From: Pilimelia terevasa
GTDB lineage: Bacteria; Actinomycetota; Actinomycetes; Mycobacteriales; Micromonosporaceae
NCBI RefSeq assembly: GCF_014647915.1
Contig: NZ_BMQC01000006.1
Location: forward strand, 62,001-126,000
Direction of reading: 5' to 3'
Length of the DNA stretch: 64,000 nucleotides
In this document: positions 55,686 to 64,000 of the stretch, one piece after another
How positions within the stretch are numbered: the stretch's first letter is position 1
How the letters are laid out: each line of letters starts with the position of its first letter
Made by a program: the position numbers and the translations under genes
Notes under the pieces: model-generated
Databases searched by the model: none
Seen by the model: the letters and a program-made list of their open reading frames with translations, nothing else
Told to the model about the DNA's origin: nothing

Positions 55686-57142
55686 TCCAGAAGCGTACGA
55701 CGCGTCGCTGAGAACTGCCTGCGGGTACGCCCGGACACGAGCGAAGTCAACAGCAGCGGGAGGACAATTCCGAACTCTCCGGCGTTGCGGGTGCCTTTCG
55801 CCGTACCGCGGACCGGGGCGTTGGCCACGTCGGGCACGGCGTCGAACGTGGACGGTGTCTGCAGAACGCGCCAGTTCCTGGTCGGCCAGACCACGGCCAT
55901 CGCCTTGCCGATCACGTTGTCGATCGGCACCAGCCCCTGGCAGCGGCCGTCGAGGGAGACGAGCCGGTGGTCCCCCATGACGAACATCTGCCCGTTGCCG
56001 ACCACGACCTCCTCGAAGCGCCGGCCGCGGCACTGGCCGCCCGGCGGGGCGTCCAGCGGCGAGTTCTCGAAGACGTAGGGCTCGTCGAGCGGCACGCCGT
56101 TGACCAGGACGCGCCCGTCGGGGTCGCAGCACGACACGCGGTCACCGGGCAGGCCGATCACCCGCTTGATGAAGTCCTTGTCACCGGGGCGGGTCACCCC
56201 GACCAGGTCGCCCAGGGTCCGGCTGAACTTGGCCACCAGGCCCAGGTTCGGCTCGGGCGGGATCTCCGGCAGCCACGAGTCGGTGCCGCTGAACACGACG
56301 ACCTCGCCGCGCTGCGGACCCCGCATGTCGTACACCATCTTGTTGACCAGCACCCGGTCCTTGACCAGCAGGGTGTTCTCCATCGAACCGGAGGGGATGA
56401 AGAACGCCTGCATCAGGAACGTGCGGATCAGCACCGCGAGGCAGAACGCGACGACGAGCAGGACCGGCATCTCCTGCCACAGCGGCATCTCCTTGCGCCG
56501 CGGCGGCGGCGGCGTGGCGCGGGCCACGGGCCGGGAGCGGACGCCGTCGGTCGCGCCGAGGTCCAGCCGGGCCCGGGCGGGCACCTGGAGGCGCCCCGTC
56601 CCGGTGGTGCCGGCCCGCACCGGCACCCGGCCGGCGGACGCGCCCACCGCGCCGGGAGCGGGCACCTGGGCGCGGTACGAGGGGGGGCGGGGTGCCTCGC
56701 CGCGGGGGTCCGCGCGGTAGGAGGGCGCCCCGATCGCCCGGCGGCCGTCCTCGGCCCCGCGGCCCCGGGGGTCGCGGGCGGAGTCGGGTGCCGGGTCGCG
56801 CTGTCCGTCGGGCCGCGGCCGGCCCGGCACGTCGCCGCGGTACGCCCGCCGCGGCTGGTACTCGCCGTCGTCGCGGGACCGCCCCCGCGCGGCGCCGTCC
56901 GGCTCCTCGCGCAGGTCCCGCCGCCGGGCGGCGGGTTCGCCGGGGTCGTACGACGGGCCGGTGTGCGGCCTGCGGCCGGAGCGCTCCAGCTCGCCGCCGC
57001 GCCGGTCGCCCGCCTGGCCGCCGCGGTCGACGTCGCCGCGGCGCGCGACGCGGCTACCGCCCGGGGCCTCCTGGGAGGTTCCCGCCGAGCGGTAGCCGAA
57101 GGTGTCGCCGCGGTCGCCGCGGTCGGAGCCAGAGCCGTACAT
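55682..57142 (-). CDS. lepB: Signal peptidase I (first copy) with long charged N-terminus
   Basis: A 486-residue protein. About 215 residues of Arg/Asp/Gly/Pro-rich sequence (RGDRGDTFGY, RRAYRGDVPGRPR) precede the helix MPVLLVVAFCLAVLIRTFL. Catalytic motifs are IPSGSMENTL (Ser) and DFIKRVIGLPGD (Lys), with VMGDHR. A second hydrophobic helix (FGIVLPLLLTSLV) is near the end. The extension is cytoplasmic and likely disordered. It is a tandem pair with the other lepB. Confidence 0.94.
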   Translation of the reverse strand: MYGSGSDRGDRGDTFGYRSAGTSQEAPGGSRVARRGDVDRGGQAGDRRGGELERSGRRPHTGPSYDPGEPAARRRDLREEPDGAARGRSRDDGEYQPRRAYRGDVPGRPRPDGQRDPAPDSARDPRGRGAEDGRRAIGAPSYRADPRGEAPRPPSYRAQVPAPGAVGASAGRVPVRAGTTGTGRLQVPARARLDLGATDGVRSRPVARATPPPPRRKEMPLWQEMPVLLVVAFCLAVLIRTFLMQAFFIPSGSMENTLLVKDRVLVNKMVYDMRGPQRGEVVVFSGTDSWLPEIPPEPNLGLVAKFSRTLGDLVGVTRPGDKDFIKRVIGLPGDRVSCCDPDGRVLVNGVPLDEPYVFENSPLDAPPGGQCRGRRFEEVVVGNGQMFVMGDHRLVSLDGRCQGLVPIDNVIGKAMAVVWPTRNWRVLQTPSTFDAVPDVANAPVRGTAKGTRNAGEFGIVLPLLLTSLVSGRTRRQFSATRRTLLE

Positions 57143-57184
57143 CGAGACCCAGCCTAAGGGGCCGGCCTGATCATGCCCAGCCCC

Positions 57185-57202
57185 GATCGGCCAGTGCCGA
57201 TC
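57185..57202. terminator. Hairpin between rplS and lepB, T tract on the plus strand
   Basis: GATCGGC (57185-57191) and GCCGATC (57196-57202) form a 7-bp stem with CAGT loop, followed on the plus strand by CGTTTTT. The surrounding genes are on the minus strand, so the T tract faces the opposite direction. Confidence 0.4.
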
Positions 57203-57233
57203 CGTTTTTGGGCGACGACAGTCAGCCGACCTT

Positions 57234-57575
57234 CTAGCGCAGTTCCTTGATCTTGGCAGCCTTGCCGCGCAGGTTGCGCAGGTAGTAGAGCTTGGCGCGG
57301 CGCACGTCGCCGCGGGTCATGATCTCGACCCGGTCGATCGCGGGGCTGTTCAGGGGGTAGGTCCGCTCGACGCCCACGCCGAAGCTGACCTTGCGGATGG
57401 TGAAGGTCTCGCGCAGGCCGGAGCCCTGGCGGCGGATCACGACGCCCTGGAAGACCTGCACCCGGGAGCGGTTGCCCTCGACGACCCGGGCGTGCACCTT
57501 GAGCGTGTCTCCTGCGCGGAAGTCCGGGATGTCGGTCCGCTTCGACTGGGCGTCCAGAGCGTCCAGCGTGTTCAT
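57234..57575 (-). CDS. rplS: 50S ribosomal protein L19
   Basis: A 113-residue protein of usual L19 size. Segments: [62 protein letters not shown] 57575 chosen; an upstream frame adds ten residues without homology. It is 144 bp after trmD, so it may have its own promoter. Confidence 0.97.
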   Translation of the reverse strand: MNTLDALDAQSKRTDIPDFRAGDTLKVHARVVEGNRSRVQVFQGVVIRRQGSGLRETFTIRKVSFGVGVERTYPLNSPAIDRVEIMTRGDVRRAKLYYLRNLRGKAAKIKELR

Positions 57576-57719
57576 CGCTGCATACCTCGTCAGCTCAAGG
57601 CACACCGGCCCGCGCGGGACCGGTCGTGCGTACGTATCTGGCTAGAATGCCCTCGCCGCCACGGCGGTGGCGCCCGTGCCGGCGGCAGGTCGCGCGGCGG
57701 GTACGCCGCGGCAACCCCC

Positions 57720-58526
57720 CTACTCTGCCACACCGGGTTCCGCGGTCGGGAACCCGCCCTCGGCCAGCACGGCCCGATCCCGCCGGTCCAGGGCGGCCGC
57801 GGCCGGGCCGGCCAGCAGATCGGGTCGGCGGCGGGCGGTCCGCAGCAGCGCCGATTCGCGCCGCCAGCGGGCGATCCGGCCGTGGTCGCCGGAGCGCAGC
57901 ACCTCCGGGACGTCCAGACCGCGCCAGGTCGCCGGCTTCGTGTAGACGGGCGCCTCCAGCAGGCCCGCGGTGTGCGACTCCTCGACCAGCGAGTCGGCGT
58001 TGCCGAGCACGCCGGGCAGCAGGCGGGTGACCGCCTCCAGCATCACCAGCACCGCGACCTCGCCGCCGAAGAGCACGTAGTCGCCGAGGGACACCTCGGT
58101 CACCGGCATCCGGCGCGCGGCGTCGTCGAGGACCCGCTGGTCGATGCCCTCGTACCGGCCGCACGCGAACATCAGCCACGGCTCGGCGGCCAGCTCGACG
58201 GCCAGCCGGTGCCGGAACCGCTCTCCCGCGGGGCTGGGCACCACCAGGCGCGGCGGCGGGCCGGCCGCGGGCAGCAGCGCGTCGAACGCCTCGCCCCACG
58301 GCTCCGGGCGCATCACCATGCCGGGGCCGCCACCGTACGGCGTGTCGTCCACGGTCCGGTGCGCGTCGTGGGTCCAGGTACGCAGGTCGTGCAGGCGCAG
58401 GCTCAGCGTCCCGGCCGACCGCGCCCGGCCGATCAGGGACAGGTCGAGCGGGGCCAGGTACTCCGGGAAGATCGTGAGTACGTCCACCCGGAGCTGTGCC
58501 GCGCCGTCGGCGCCGACCGCGGTCAC
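57720..58526 (-). CDS. trmD: tRNA (guanine(37)-N1)-methyltransferase
   Basis: TrmD forms m1G37. The 268-residue protein has [27 protein letters not shown], the knot motifs [12 protein letters not shown] and [11 protein letters not shown], and a C-terminal domain. The GTG at 58526 overlaps the rimM stop (GTGA). It ends the rpsP-khpA-rimM-trmD operon. Confidence 0.96.
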   Translation of the reverse strand: MTAVGADGAAQLRVDVLTIFPEYLAPLDLSLIGRARSAGTLSLRLHDLRTWTHDAHRTVDDTPYGGGPGMVMRPEPWGEAFDALLPAAGPPPRLVVPSPAGERFRHRLAVELAAEPWLMFACGRYEGIDQRVLDDAARRMPVTEVSLGDYVLFGGEVAVLVMLEAVTRLLPGVLGNADSLVEESHTAGLLEAPVYTKPATWRGLDVPEVLRSGDHGRIARWRRESALLRTARRRPDLLAGPAAAALDRRDRAVLAEGGFPTAEPGVAE

Positions 58527-59092
58527 AGGTCGAACAGGCCGGGCGGCGCGTCGACGACGATCCGGCCGCCGGCCACGTCGACCTCCGGCACGATCGCCGC
58601 GACGAACGGCACCAGGCCCCGCGAGCCGTCCGGCCGGCGCAGGACCAGCAGGTCGGCGGCCGGGGCGTGGTCGATGCGCAGCACCTCGCCGACGGGCTGG
58701 CCGGCGGGGTCGACGGCCCGCAGGCCGACGAGCTGGTGGTCGTGGAACTCCTCCGGGTCGTCCGGGGCGTCGATCTCGGCCACCGGGACCCACAGGACGA
58801 CGCCGCGCATCTCCTCGGCCACGTCGCGGTCGGGGGTCTCCTCGAACGTGACGAGCAGGCGGTTCTGGTGCGGGCGGACCGTGCGTACGCGCAGGCGCGC
58901 GGGCACCGTCCAGCGGCCGTCGGTGGCCGGCGGTGCCGGGGCGGGACCCCGGTTGGTGCCGGTGAGCAGCGTGGCGCCGACGGTGAACCGGGCCAGCGGG
59001 TCGTCCGTGCGGACCTCCACGACGAGCTCGCCGTGGATGCCGTGCGGACGGACGACCCGCCCGACGATCACGTGCACCGGTGGTAGGGCCAC
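58523..59092 (-). CDS. rimM: Ribosome maturation factor RimM
   Basis: A 189-residue protein with [20 protein letters not shown], then a PRC-barrel domain ([46 protein letters not shown]). It assists 30S head assembly. The start lies 2 bp downstream of the khpA stop. Confidence 0.96.
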   Translation of the reverse strand: MALPPVHVIVGRVVRPHGIHGELVVEVRTDDPLARFTVGATLLTGTNRGPAPAPPATDGRWTVPARLRVRTVRPHQNRLLVTFEETPDRDVAEEMRGVVLWVPVAEIDAPDDPEEFHDHQLVGLRAVDPAGQPVGEVLRIDHAPAADLLVLRRPDGSRGLVPFVAAIVPEVDVAGGRIVVDAPPGLFDL

Positions 59093-59094
59093 GC

Positions 59095-59328
59095 TCAGTA
59101 GGCGTCGACGATGTCGACGCGCACGCCGCGCCCGCCGATCGAGCCGACGACGGTCCGCAGGGCCTTGGCCGTGCGTCCGCCGCGCCCGATCACGGTGCCG
59201 AGGTCCTCGGGGTGCACCCGGACCTCCAGGCGCTTGCCGCGCCGCGAATCCACCAGTCGCACGCGCACATCGTCGGGGTTGTCGACGATGCCCTTGACCA
59301 GGTGCTCCAGGGCCGGCCGCAGCGCCAT
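59095..59328 (-). CDS. khpA: KH-domain RNA-binding protein KhpA
   Basis: A 77-residue KH domain. The GxxG loop is in [15 protein letters not shown]. KhpA pairs with KhpB in Gram-positives to bind many RNAs. One base from the rpsP stop; part of the rpsP operon. Confidence 0.93.
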   Translation of the reverse strand: MALRPALEHLVKGIVDNPDDVRVRLVDSRRGKRLEVRVHPEDLGTVIGRGGRTAKALRTVVGSIGGRGVRVDIVDAY

Positions 59329-59329
59329 G

Positions 59330-59842
59330 TCAGACCTGCTCGCCGGTGGTCTCGGCGGCCGACTCGACCGGAGCCGCCTCAGCCTTGGCCTTGTCGTCGA
59401 CCTTGGCCTTGTCGTCAGCCTTGGTCTTGTCGTCAGCCTTGGCCTTCTTCGGCGCCGCCTTCTTGGCGGGCTTCTCCTCGACCGCGGTGGTCCCGGGCTC
59501 CTCGGCCGCCGCCGCGGCCGCCTCGGCGGCGGCGATCTGGCGGGCCTTGACGGCCGGGATGAGCAGCGGCTTGGTCGGCGCCGGCAGGCCCTTGAACTGC
59601 TGCCAGTCGCCGGTCAGTTCGAGGATCCGCTGGACGGCCTCGCTGGGCTGGGCGCCGACGGACAGCCAGTGCTGCACCCGGTCGGACTTCACCTCGATCA
59701 GCGAGGGGTCGTGCTTCGGCTGGTAGATGCCGACATACTCGATCGCGCGACCGTCGCGCTTGGTGCGCGAGTCGGCGATGACGATGCGGTACTGCGGGTT
59801 GCGGATCTTGCCCATCCGCATAAGCCGGATCTTGACGGCCAC
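59330..59842 (-). CDS. rpsP: 30S ribosomal protein S16 with Lys/Ala-rich tail
   Basis: The 170-residue S16 begins [31 protein letters not shown] core of about 90 residues is followed by an Ala/Lys/Asp-rich tail with KADDK-type repeats. The GTG at 59842 fits the family start (MAVKIRL). First gene of the rpsP-khpA-rimM-trmD operon. Confidence 0.96.
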   Translation of the reverse strand: MAVKIRLMRMGKIRNPQYRIVIADSRTKRDGRAIEYVGIYQPKHDPSLIEVKSDRVQHWLSVGAQPSEAVQRILELTGDWQQFKGLPAPTKPLLIPAVKARQIAAAEAAAAAAEEPGTTAVEEKPAKKAAPKKAKADDKTKADDKAKVDDKAKAEAAPVESAAETTGEQV

Positions 59843-60080
59843 GTGTGCGCGCTCCTGAAGTCTGGGTGAGCCGAGCCGGTCGACCCGACGCCGTGGGGTT
59901 GGCGCGCGTCGACAGCTCACGGACTGGACAGTACGCCCGGGTTAGAGGGCGCCGTGCGCACTGCCGCATACCAACACGTCATTCTGCCAGACGCCTTGCT
60001 CCCCCGGCGCCCACCCCCGCCGATCCCCACCCCGACGCGCCGCGGGGTACCGCGCGGGAGCCCGCCGGGGCCGTCCCGGC

Positions 60081-60731
60081 TCAGCGCGCCGCGGGCCGGT
60101 CCCAGCCGTCGGGCAGCGCCGCCGGTACCGTCCAGCCCGCCTCGGGCGCGAAGTCGCACCACGTGCCGTCGAACGGGAACGCCCCGGCCTCCGCCGACCG
60201 GGCGACCCGCCGACCCTCGGCCCACACCGCGTCCGGGTCGGGTACCCAGTAGTGCCCCGGCAGCGCCAGCCGCTCGGCGAACTCCCCGACGTCCTTCCAC
60301 TCCCAGGACAGGTCGGGCCGGACCACCAGGTCCAGGTCCTGGTCGCGCATGTCCACCCCGCGCAGCCCCGGGTCGGCCCAGCGGACCGCGGGCTCCTCCA
60401 GGTTGACGTACCAGTTGCGGAAGCCGCCGCCGTCGTCGAAGAACCACCACACCGAGTGGCCCGCCCCCGGCGGCAGGAGCTTGAGCACCCCCGGGCCGTG
60501 CCATGTGTGCGGGAACACGCGGTGCTCCAGCGTCACCCACTCGGCGAACGGCATCGCCCGCATCCCGCGGCCGTCCGCGGCCACCAGGCTGCCCACCGGC
60601 GCGCCGCGCGGGATCCACAGCAGCAGGCCCCGGTCGTCGTCGGCCACCACCACCGCGGTGCGGACCCAGCCGATCGCGCCGGGCCGCACGTTGCGGTGGA
60701 CCACCACCTCGCCGGGGGTGAAGCGGAACAC
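60081..60731 (-). CDS. DUF402 protein
   Basis: A 216-residue protein. SVWWFFDDGGGFRNWYVNLEEPAVRW, DMRDQDLDLVVRPDLSWEWKD and FAERLALPGHYW match the DUF402 family (FomD-like), whose members can be nucleotide phosphatases. GTG start 60731, 5 bp after the proS stop, so the two are likely co-transcribed. The exact substrate is unknown. Confidence 0.88.
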   Translation of the reverse strand: MFRFTPGEVVVHRNVRPGAIGWVRTAVVVADDDRGLLLWIPRGAPVGSLVAADGRGMRAMPFAEWVTLEHRVFPHTWHGPGVLKLLPPGAGHSVWWFFDDGGGFRNWYVNLEEPAVRWADPGLRGVDMRDQDLDLVVRPDLSWEWKDVGEFAERLALPGHYWVPDPDAVWAEGRRVARSAEAGAFPFDGTWCDFAPEAGWTVPAALPDGWDRPAAR

Positions 60732-60736
60732 GGCGC

Positions 60737-62143
60737 TCAGTACGCGCGGGACAGGATCGCCACCAGGTCCGGCTCGTCCTCGCTGTCCGGCACCGCGCCG
60801 TCGGGGCGGACCAGGCAGCGGACCGTCACGCCCTGGTTGTTCGCCTCGGCCTCGCCCGCGGCGCCCACGGCCGCCCACGGCACCCGCGCCCAGCCGGTCG
60901 CGGCGGCCTCCAGCGCCTCGCCCAGCGTCGCCACCTCGACGGTGCGGTCGGTCCGGGCCTTCAGCGCCTGCGCGTACAGGGCCTGCTGGTCCTCGGCCAG
61001 CGCCCGCACGACCGCGTCCACGACCGCGTCCACCGCGACGGGCGTCTTGCTGCCGTCGACGCGCCGGACGAGGGTCACGGTGCCCTGGGCCAGGTCCCGG
61101 GGGCCGACCTCGACGCGGACCGGGTAGCCCTTCAGCTCGGCGTCGACCGCGCGGCGGCCGAAGGCGGTGTCCACCCGGTCGTCCAGCGCGACCCGGACGC
61201 CCGCGTCGCGCAGGGCGTCGCGCAGCGTGGCCGCCGCGGGCAGGACGCCCTCGCCGTCCTTGACCACCATCACGTACGCCTGGACCGGTGCCAGCAGCGG
61301 CGGGATGCGCAGGCCGTCGTCGTCGCCGTGCACCATGATCACGCCGCCGATCATCCGCGTGGTGACGCCCCACGAGGTGGTCCACGCGTGGCTGACGCCC
61401 TTGGCGCTGTCGGAGTACGTGATGTCGAAGGCGCGGGCGAAGTTCTGGCCCAGCTCGTGGCTGGTGCCCATCTGGAGCGCCTTGCCGTCGCCCATCATCG
61501 CTTCGAGCGGGTACGTGTCGGTCGCCCCCGCGAACCGCTCCCGGGCGGTCTTGCGGCCGACCACCACCGGGATCGCCAGTACGTTGACCATGAAGTCCTC
61601 GTAGACCTCGTGCAGGATCCGGCGGGCGTAGGCACGCGCGTCGGCGGCGTCGGCGTGGGCGGTGTGGCCCTCCTGCCAGAGGAACTCGCTGGTCCGCAGG
61701 AAGATCCGCGGGCGCAGCTCCCAGCGCACGACGTTGGCCCACTGGTTGAGCAGCATCGGCAGGTCGCGGTACGAGCCGATCCACTTCGCCATCGACTCGC
61801 CGATGATCGTCTCGCTGGTGGGGCGGACGACGACGGGCTCGGCCAGCTTCTTGCCGCCGCCGTGGGTGACGACGGCCAGCTCCGGCGAGAAGCCCTCGAC
61901 GTGCTCGGCCTCGCGGGTCAGGTAGCTCTCCGGGATGAACAGCGGGAAGTAGGCGTTCTGCGCGCCGGTGGCCTTGATGCGGGCGTCCAGCTCGGCCTGC
62001 ATCCGCTCCCAGAGCGCGTAGCCGGTCGGCCGGATGACCATCGTCCCCCGCACCGGCCCGTTGTCGGCGAGCTGCGCCTTGGCGATGACGTCCTGATACC
62101 ACCGGGGGAAATCCTCGGCACGCGGAGTGACTACTCGACCCAT
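60737..62143 (-). CDS. proS: Prolyl-tRNA synthetase (archaeal/eukaryal type)
   Basis: A 468-residue class II synthetase lacking the bacterial editing insert. MGRVVTPRAEDFPRWYQDVI and RPTGYALWE start the catalytic domain; motif 2 is NVVRWELRPRIFLRTSEFLWQEGH and motif 3 region HGDDDGLRIPP. It ends with a Tyr (ILSRAY), typical of the archaeal-type enzyme. The C-terminal domain binds the tRNA anticodon. DUF402 lies downstream. Confidence 0.95.
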   Translation of the reverse strand: MGRVVTPRAEDFPRWYQDVIAKAQLADNGPVRGTMVIRPTGYALWERMQAELDARIKATGAQNAYFPLFIPESYLTREAEHVEGFSPELAVVTHGGGKKLAEPVVVRPTSETIIGESMAKWIGSYRDLPMLLNQWANVVRWELRPRIFLRTSEFLWQEGHTAHADAADARAYARRILHEVYEDFMVNVLAIPVVVGRKTARERFAGATDTYPLEAMMGDGKALQMGTSHELGQNFARAFDITYSDSAKGVSHAWTTSWGVTTRMIGGVIMVHGDDDGLRIPPLLAPVQAYVMVVKDGEGVLPAAATLRDALRDAGVRVALDDRVDTAFGRRAVDAELKGYPVRVEVGPRDLAQGTVTLVRRVDGSKTPVAVDAVVDAVVRALAEDQQALYAQALKARTDRTVEVATLGEALEAAATGWARVPWAAVGAAGEAEANNQGVTVRCLVRPDGAVPDSEDEPDLVAILSRAY

Positions 62144-62193
62144 TCGACCATCCTATCGACGCCCGCGACCCGGTCTCCGCCACCCGCCCGCCG

Positions 62194-63285
62194 TCACGGG
62201 GTGACGACCCGGCCGCGCAGGATGATGTGCCGCGGCGCCTGGACGACCCGCAAATCCGTCCGCGGGTCCGCCGGGTACACCGTCAGGTCGGGCAGGCCGC
62301 CGTGGGTGAGGCCGGCGAACCCGAGCCACTCGCGCGCCTTCCACGACGCGGCGGCCAGGACGTCGACCGGGGCCATCCCGGCCTTGTCCCGCAGCATGAG
62401 CATCTCGCTCGCCGCGAGTCCGTGGTGGATCCCGCCACCGGCGTCGGTGCCGACGTAGATCGGCACACCCGCCTCGTACGCCGCCGCGACCACCTCGGGG
62501 AACCGCCGGTGCAGCGCGCGCATGTGCGCGGCGTACCCCGGGAACCTCGGCTGCGCCTGCGCGGCGATCTCCTCGAAGTTCTCGATATTGATCATCGTCG
62601 GAACCAGCGCGGTCCCGTTGCGGGCCATGGTGTCGACCAGGTCCAGCGACAGGCCGGTGCCGTGCTCGACGGAGTCCACACCGGCCCGGACCAGGATCTC
62701 CACGGCCTCCTCCGAGAACGTGTGCGCCGCCGCCCGGGCGCCCACGGCGTGCGCGGCGGCGACGGCGGCGCGCAGCGCGTCGGCGCTCCAGGCCGGCGCC
62801 AGGTCGCCGACCCCGCGGTCGATCCAGTCGCCGACCAGCTTCACCCAGCCGTTGCCGGCCCGGGCCTGCCGCACCACCTCGTCCACGACGTCCTCGGCGG
62901 TCACCTCGGCGCCGATGTCGCGCAGGTACCGCCGCACCGGCGCCACGTGCCGGCCCGCCCGCGCCAGCCGCGGCACGTCGGGGTCGTCGTCCAGCTCGGG
63001 GTACGGCACCGGCGAGCCGGCGTCGCGCAGGGCCAGCACCCCGGCGTCGCGGTCCACCAGCGCCAGCTCCCGGGCGTGCCGCACGTCGCGGACCGGCTTC
63101 GCCCCGTACGCGATGCCGATGTGGCAGTGCGCGTCGACCAGCCCGGGCAGGATCCAGCCCTCCGTACAGACGGTCCGGGCGCCCGGCAGCGGTTCGAGAC
63201 TCACGGCGTCCTCGGTCAGCCAGAGGTCCCGCACCTCGTCGTCCGGTAGGACCACCCCGCGCACGTGCAGCACCATCCGCCCCAC
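62194..63285 (-). CDS. Metal-dependent amidohydrolase
   Basis: A 363-residue protein. Metal motifs are VDAHCHIG, the bridging Lys in WVKLVGDW, His in AAHTFSE, His in SVEHGTGL and Asp in GTDAGGG. These match amidohydrolases of the imidazolonepropionase/prolidase-like type. Substrate not clear. An internal ATG (residue 4) is an alternative start. Convergent or unrelated neighbours give no hint. Confidence 0.88.
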   Translation of the reverse strand: MGRMVLHVRGVVLPDDEVRDLWLTEDAVSLEPLPGARTVCTEGWILPGLVDAHCHIGIAYGAKPVRDVRHARELALVDRDAGVLALRDAGSPVPYPELDDDPDVPRLARAGRHVAPVRRYLRDIGAEVTAEDVVDEVVRQARAGNGWVKLVGDWIDRGVGDLAPAWSADALRAAVAAAHAVGARAAAHTFSEEAVEILVRAGVDSVEHGTGLSLDLVDTMARNGTALVPTMINIENFEEIAAQAQPRFPGYAAHMRALHRRFPEVVAAAYEAGVPIYVGTDAGGGIHHGLAASEMLMLRDKAGMAPVDVLAAASWKAREWLGFAGLTHGGLPDLTVYPADPRTDLRVVQAPRHIILRGRVVTP

Positions 63286-63476
63286 TCCGTTTCCCTCGCT
63301 TCGTCCGGTTCACGCCCCGCGGCCACCGCACAGTGGCCATTTCCCTCTGCTGGGAGCGGCGGCGTTCTCCGTACCGTCCGATAACCGCGCATCCTCCGCG
63401 GCCCGACCGGTGTCGGCCACGGCGGACCCGCACCGCACACATCACACCAGACGCGCCGCGCGACCGGAGGCCGACC

Positions 63477-64000
63477 ATGCCGCACATCCGACCCGCCCAC
63501 GCCCGCCGGCTCGGGCCGCTGGGCCTGGCGCTGGCGCTGGGTCTGGCGGCCGCGAGCTTCCTGGCGGTGGACGAACCCGCCGCCGCGCCCCCGGCCGCCG
63601 CCACGCCGACCCCCGCCGCCAGCCCGGACCTGACCGACTTCCCCGCCCGGCTGGCCCACGTCTCGCAGATGCGGACCGGGGCGAGCCGCCGCGGCGTGGT
63701 CGCGCTCACGTTCGACGACGGGCCCTCCGCCTACACCCCGGGGATCCTGAAGGTCCTGAAACGCCACGGCGTCCGCGCCACGTTCTTCGCCCTGGGCGTG
63801 GAGACGCAGAAGCACCCGGTCCTGGCCCGGCGGATCGTGCGCGAGGGGCACCGGATCGGCAACCACACCTGGGACCACCCCGACATGCGCACGCTCAGCG
63901 ACGACGGGGCCCGCAGCCAGATCACCCGGCAGCAGCGCCTCCTGCGCCAGGCCACCGGCGTCACCCCCACGTCGTTCCGGTTCCCCTACGGCGCCACGGA
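63477..64000 (+). CDS. Polysaccharide deacetylase (NodB domain), 5' part
   Basis: 174 codons are visible and the 3' end is outside the window. An N-terminal signal-like helix (LGLALALGLAAASFL) is followed by an Ala/Pro linker and a NodB domain: ALTFDDGPS (Asp pair), HTWDHP (zinc His pair) and RFPYGAT. Such exported enzymes remove acetyl groups from peptidoglycan or chitin-like sugars. GGAGG lies seven bases before the ATG. It is transcribed divergently from the amidohydrolase. Confidence 0.88.
   Translation, partial: MPHIRPAHARRLGPLGLALALGLAAASFLAVDEPAAAPPAAATPTPAASPDLTDFPARLAHVSQMRTGASRRGVVALTFDDGPSAYTPGILKVLKRHGVRATFFALGVETQKHPVLARRIVREGHRIGNHTWDHPDMRTLSDDGARSQITRQQRLLRQATGVTPTSFRFPYGAT

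Overview
The window is about 64 kb of very GC-rich, gene-dense chromosome with strong third-position G/C bias and frequent GTG starts. The housekeeping order resembles an actinomycete: proS, rpsP-khpA-rimM-trmD, rplS, two lepB genes, rnhB-DUF2469, yraN-yifB-dprA, rpsB-tsf-pyrH-frr-cdsA-rlmN, dxr-rseP-ispG, map, rimP-nusA-ylxR-infB-DUF503-rbfA-nrnA, truB-ribF-rpsO-pnp, an M16 peptidase and dapB. A Rieske/metallo-beta-lactamase protein resembling the UDP-MurNAc hydroxylase of mycobacteria and other N-glycolyl-muramate bacteria, plus DUF2469, DUF4439 and a DivIVA-domain protein, fit the family Micromonosporaceae. This placement is an inference. I saw no rRNA, tRNA, IS element, CRISPR array or phage gene.

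Layout. 1-2390: two GT-C-type membrane proteins. 2447-9494: a GNAT, dapB, the M16 peptidase, pnp, rpsO and ribF. 9589-12775: a signalling island with a tiny DHp-like protein, a seven-helix hybrid histidine kinase and an overlapping receiver. 12853-22770: translation and RNA genes, all on the minus strand. 23021-25725: a lipoprotein/DUF4439 pair, a VIT1-like transporter and map. 25891-30130: the main accessory locus (below). 30276-32168: a secreted PLAT protein, a radical SAM enzyme and a 49-codon gene overlapping it. 32333-40859: GNAT, ispG, rseP, dxr, an MMPL transporter and the NamH-like protein. 41088-49000: a small membrane protein, DivIVA protein, rlmN, cdsA, frr, pyrH, tsf and rpsB. 49407-52532: yraN-yifB-dprA. 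52584-62143: M23 peptidase, DUF2469, rnhB, Nudix, lepB pair, rplS, trmD operon, DUF402 and proS. 62194-64000: an amidohydrolase and the start of a polysaccharide deacetylase.

The most interesting segment is 25823-30130. A recognisable promoter precedes a near-contiguous set: a small single-helix membrane protein resembling EACC1 (effector-associated constant component), a caspase-like peptidase fused to a YqgE/AlgH domain, and a 697-residue SIR2 protein with a large unrecognised C-terminal half. A helix-turn-helix plus MbcA/ParS-like (DUF2384-like) protein follows. This looks like a biological-conflict or programmed-death module with two candidate effectors (protease and NAD-consuming enzyme). 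A second candidate is the 49-codon gene whose stop overlaps the GTG start of a radical SAM enzyme, a possible ribosomally made, modified peptide system.

Other themes are pervasive ATGA/GTGA start-stop overlaps (12 found), many disordered or repetitive tails on housekeeping proteins (PNPase, IF-2, S2, S16, RlmN, CdsA, LepB, DivIVA), and one in-frame TTA codon in dprA.
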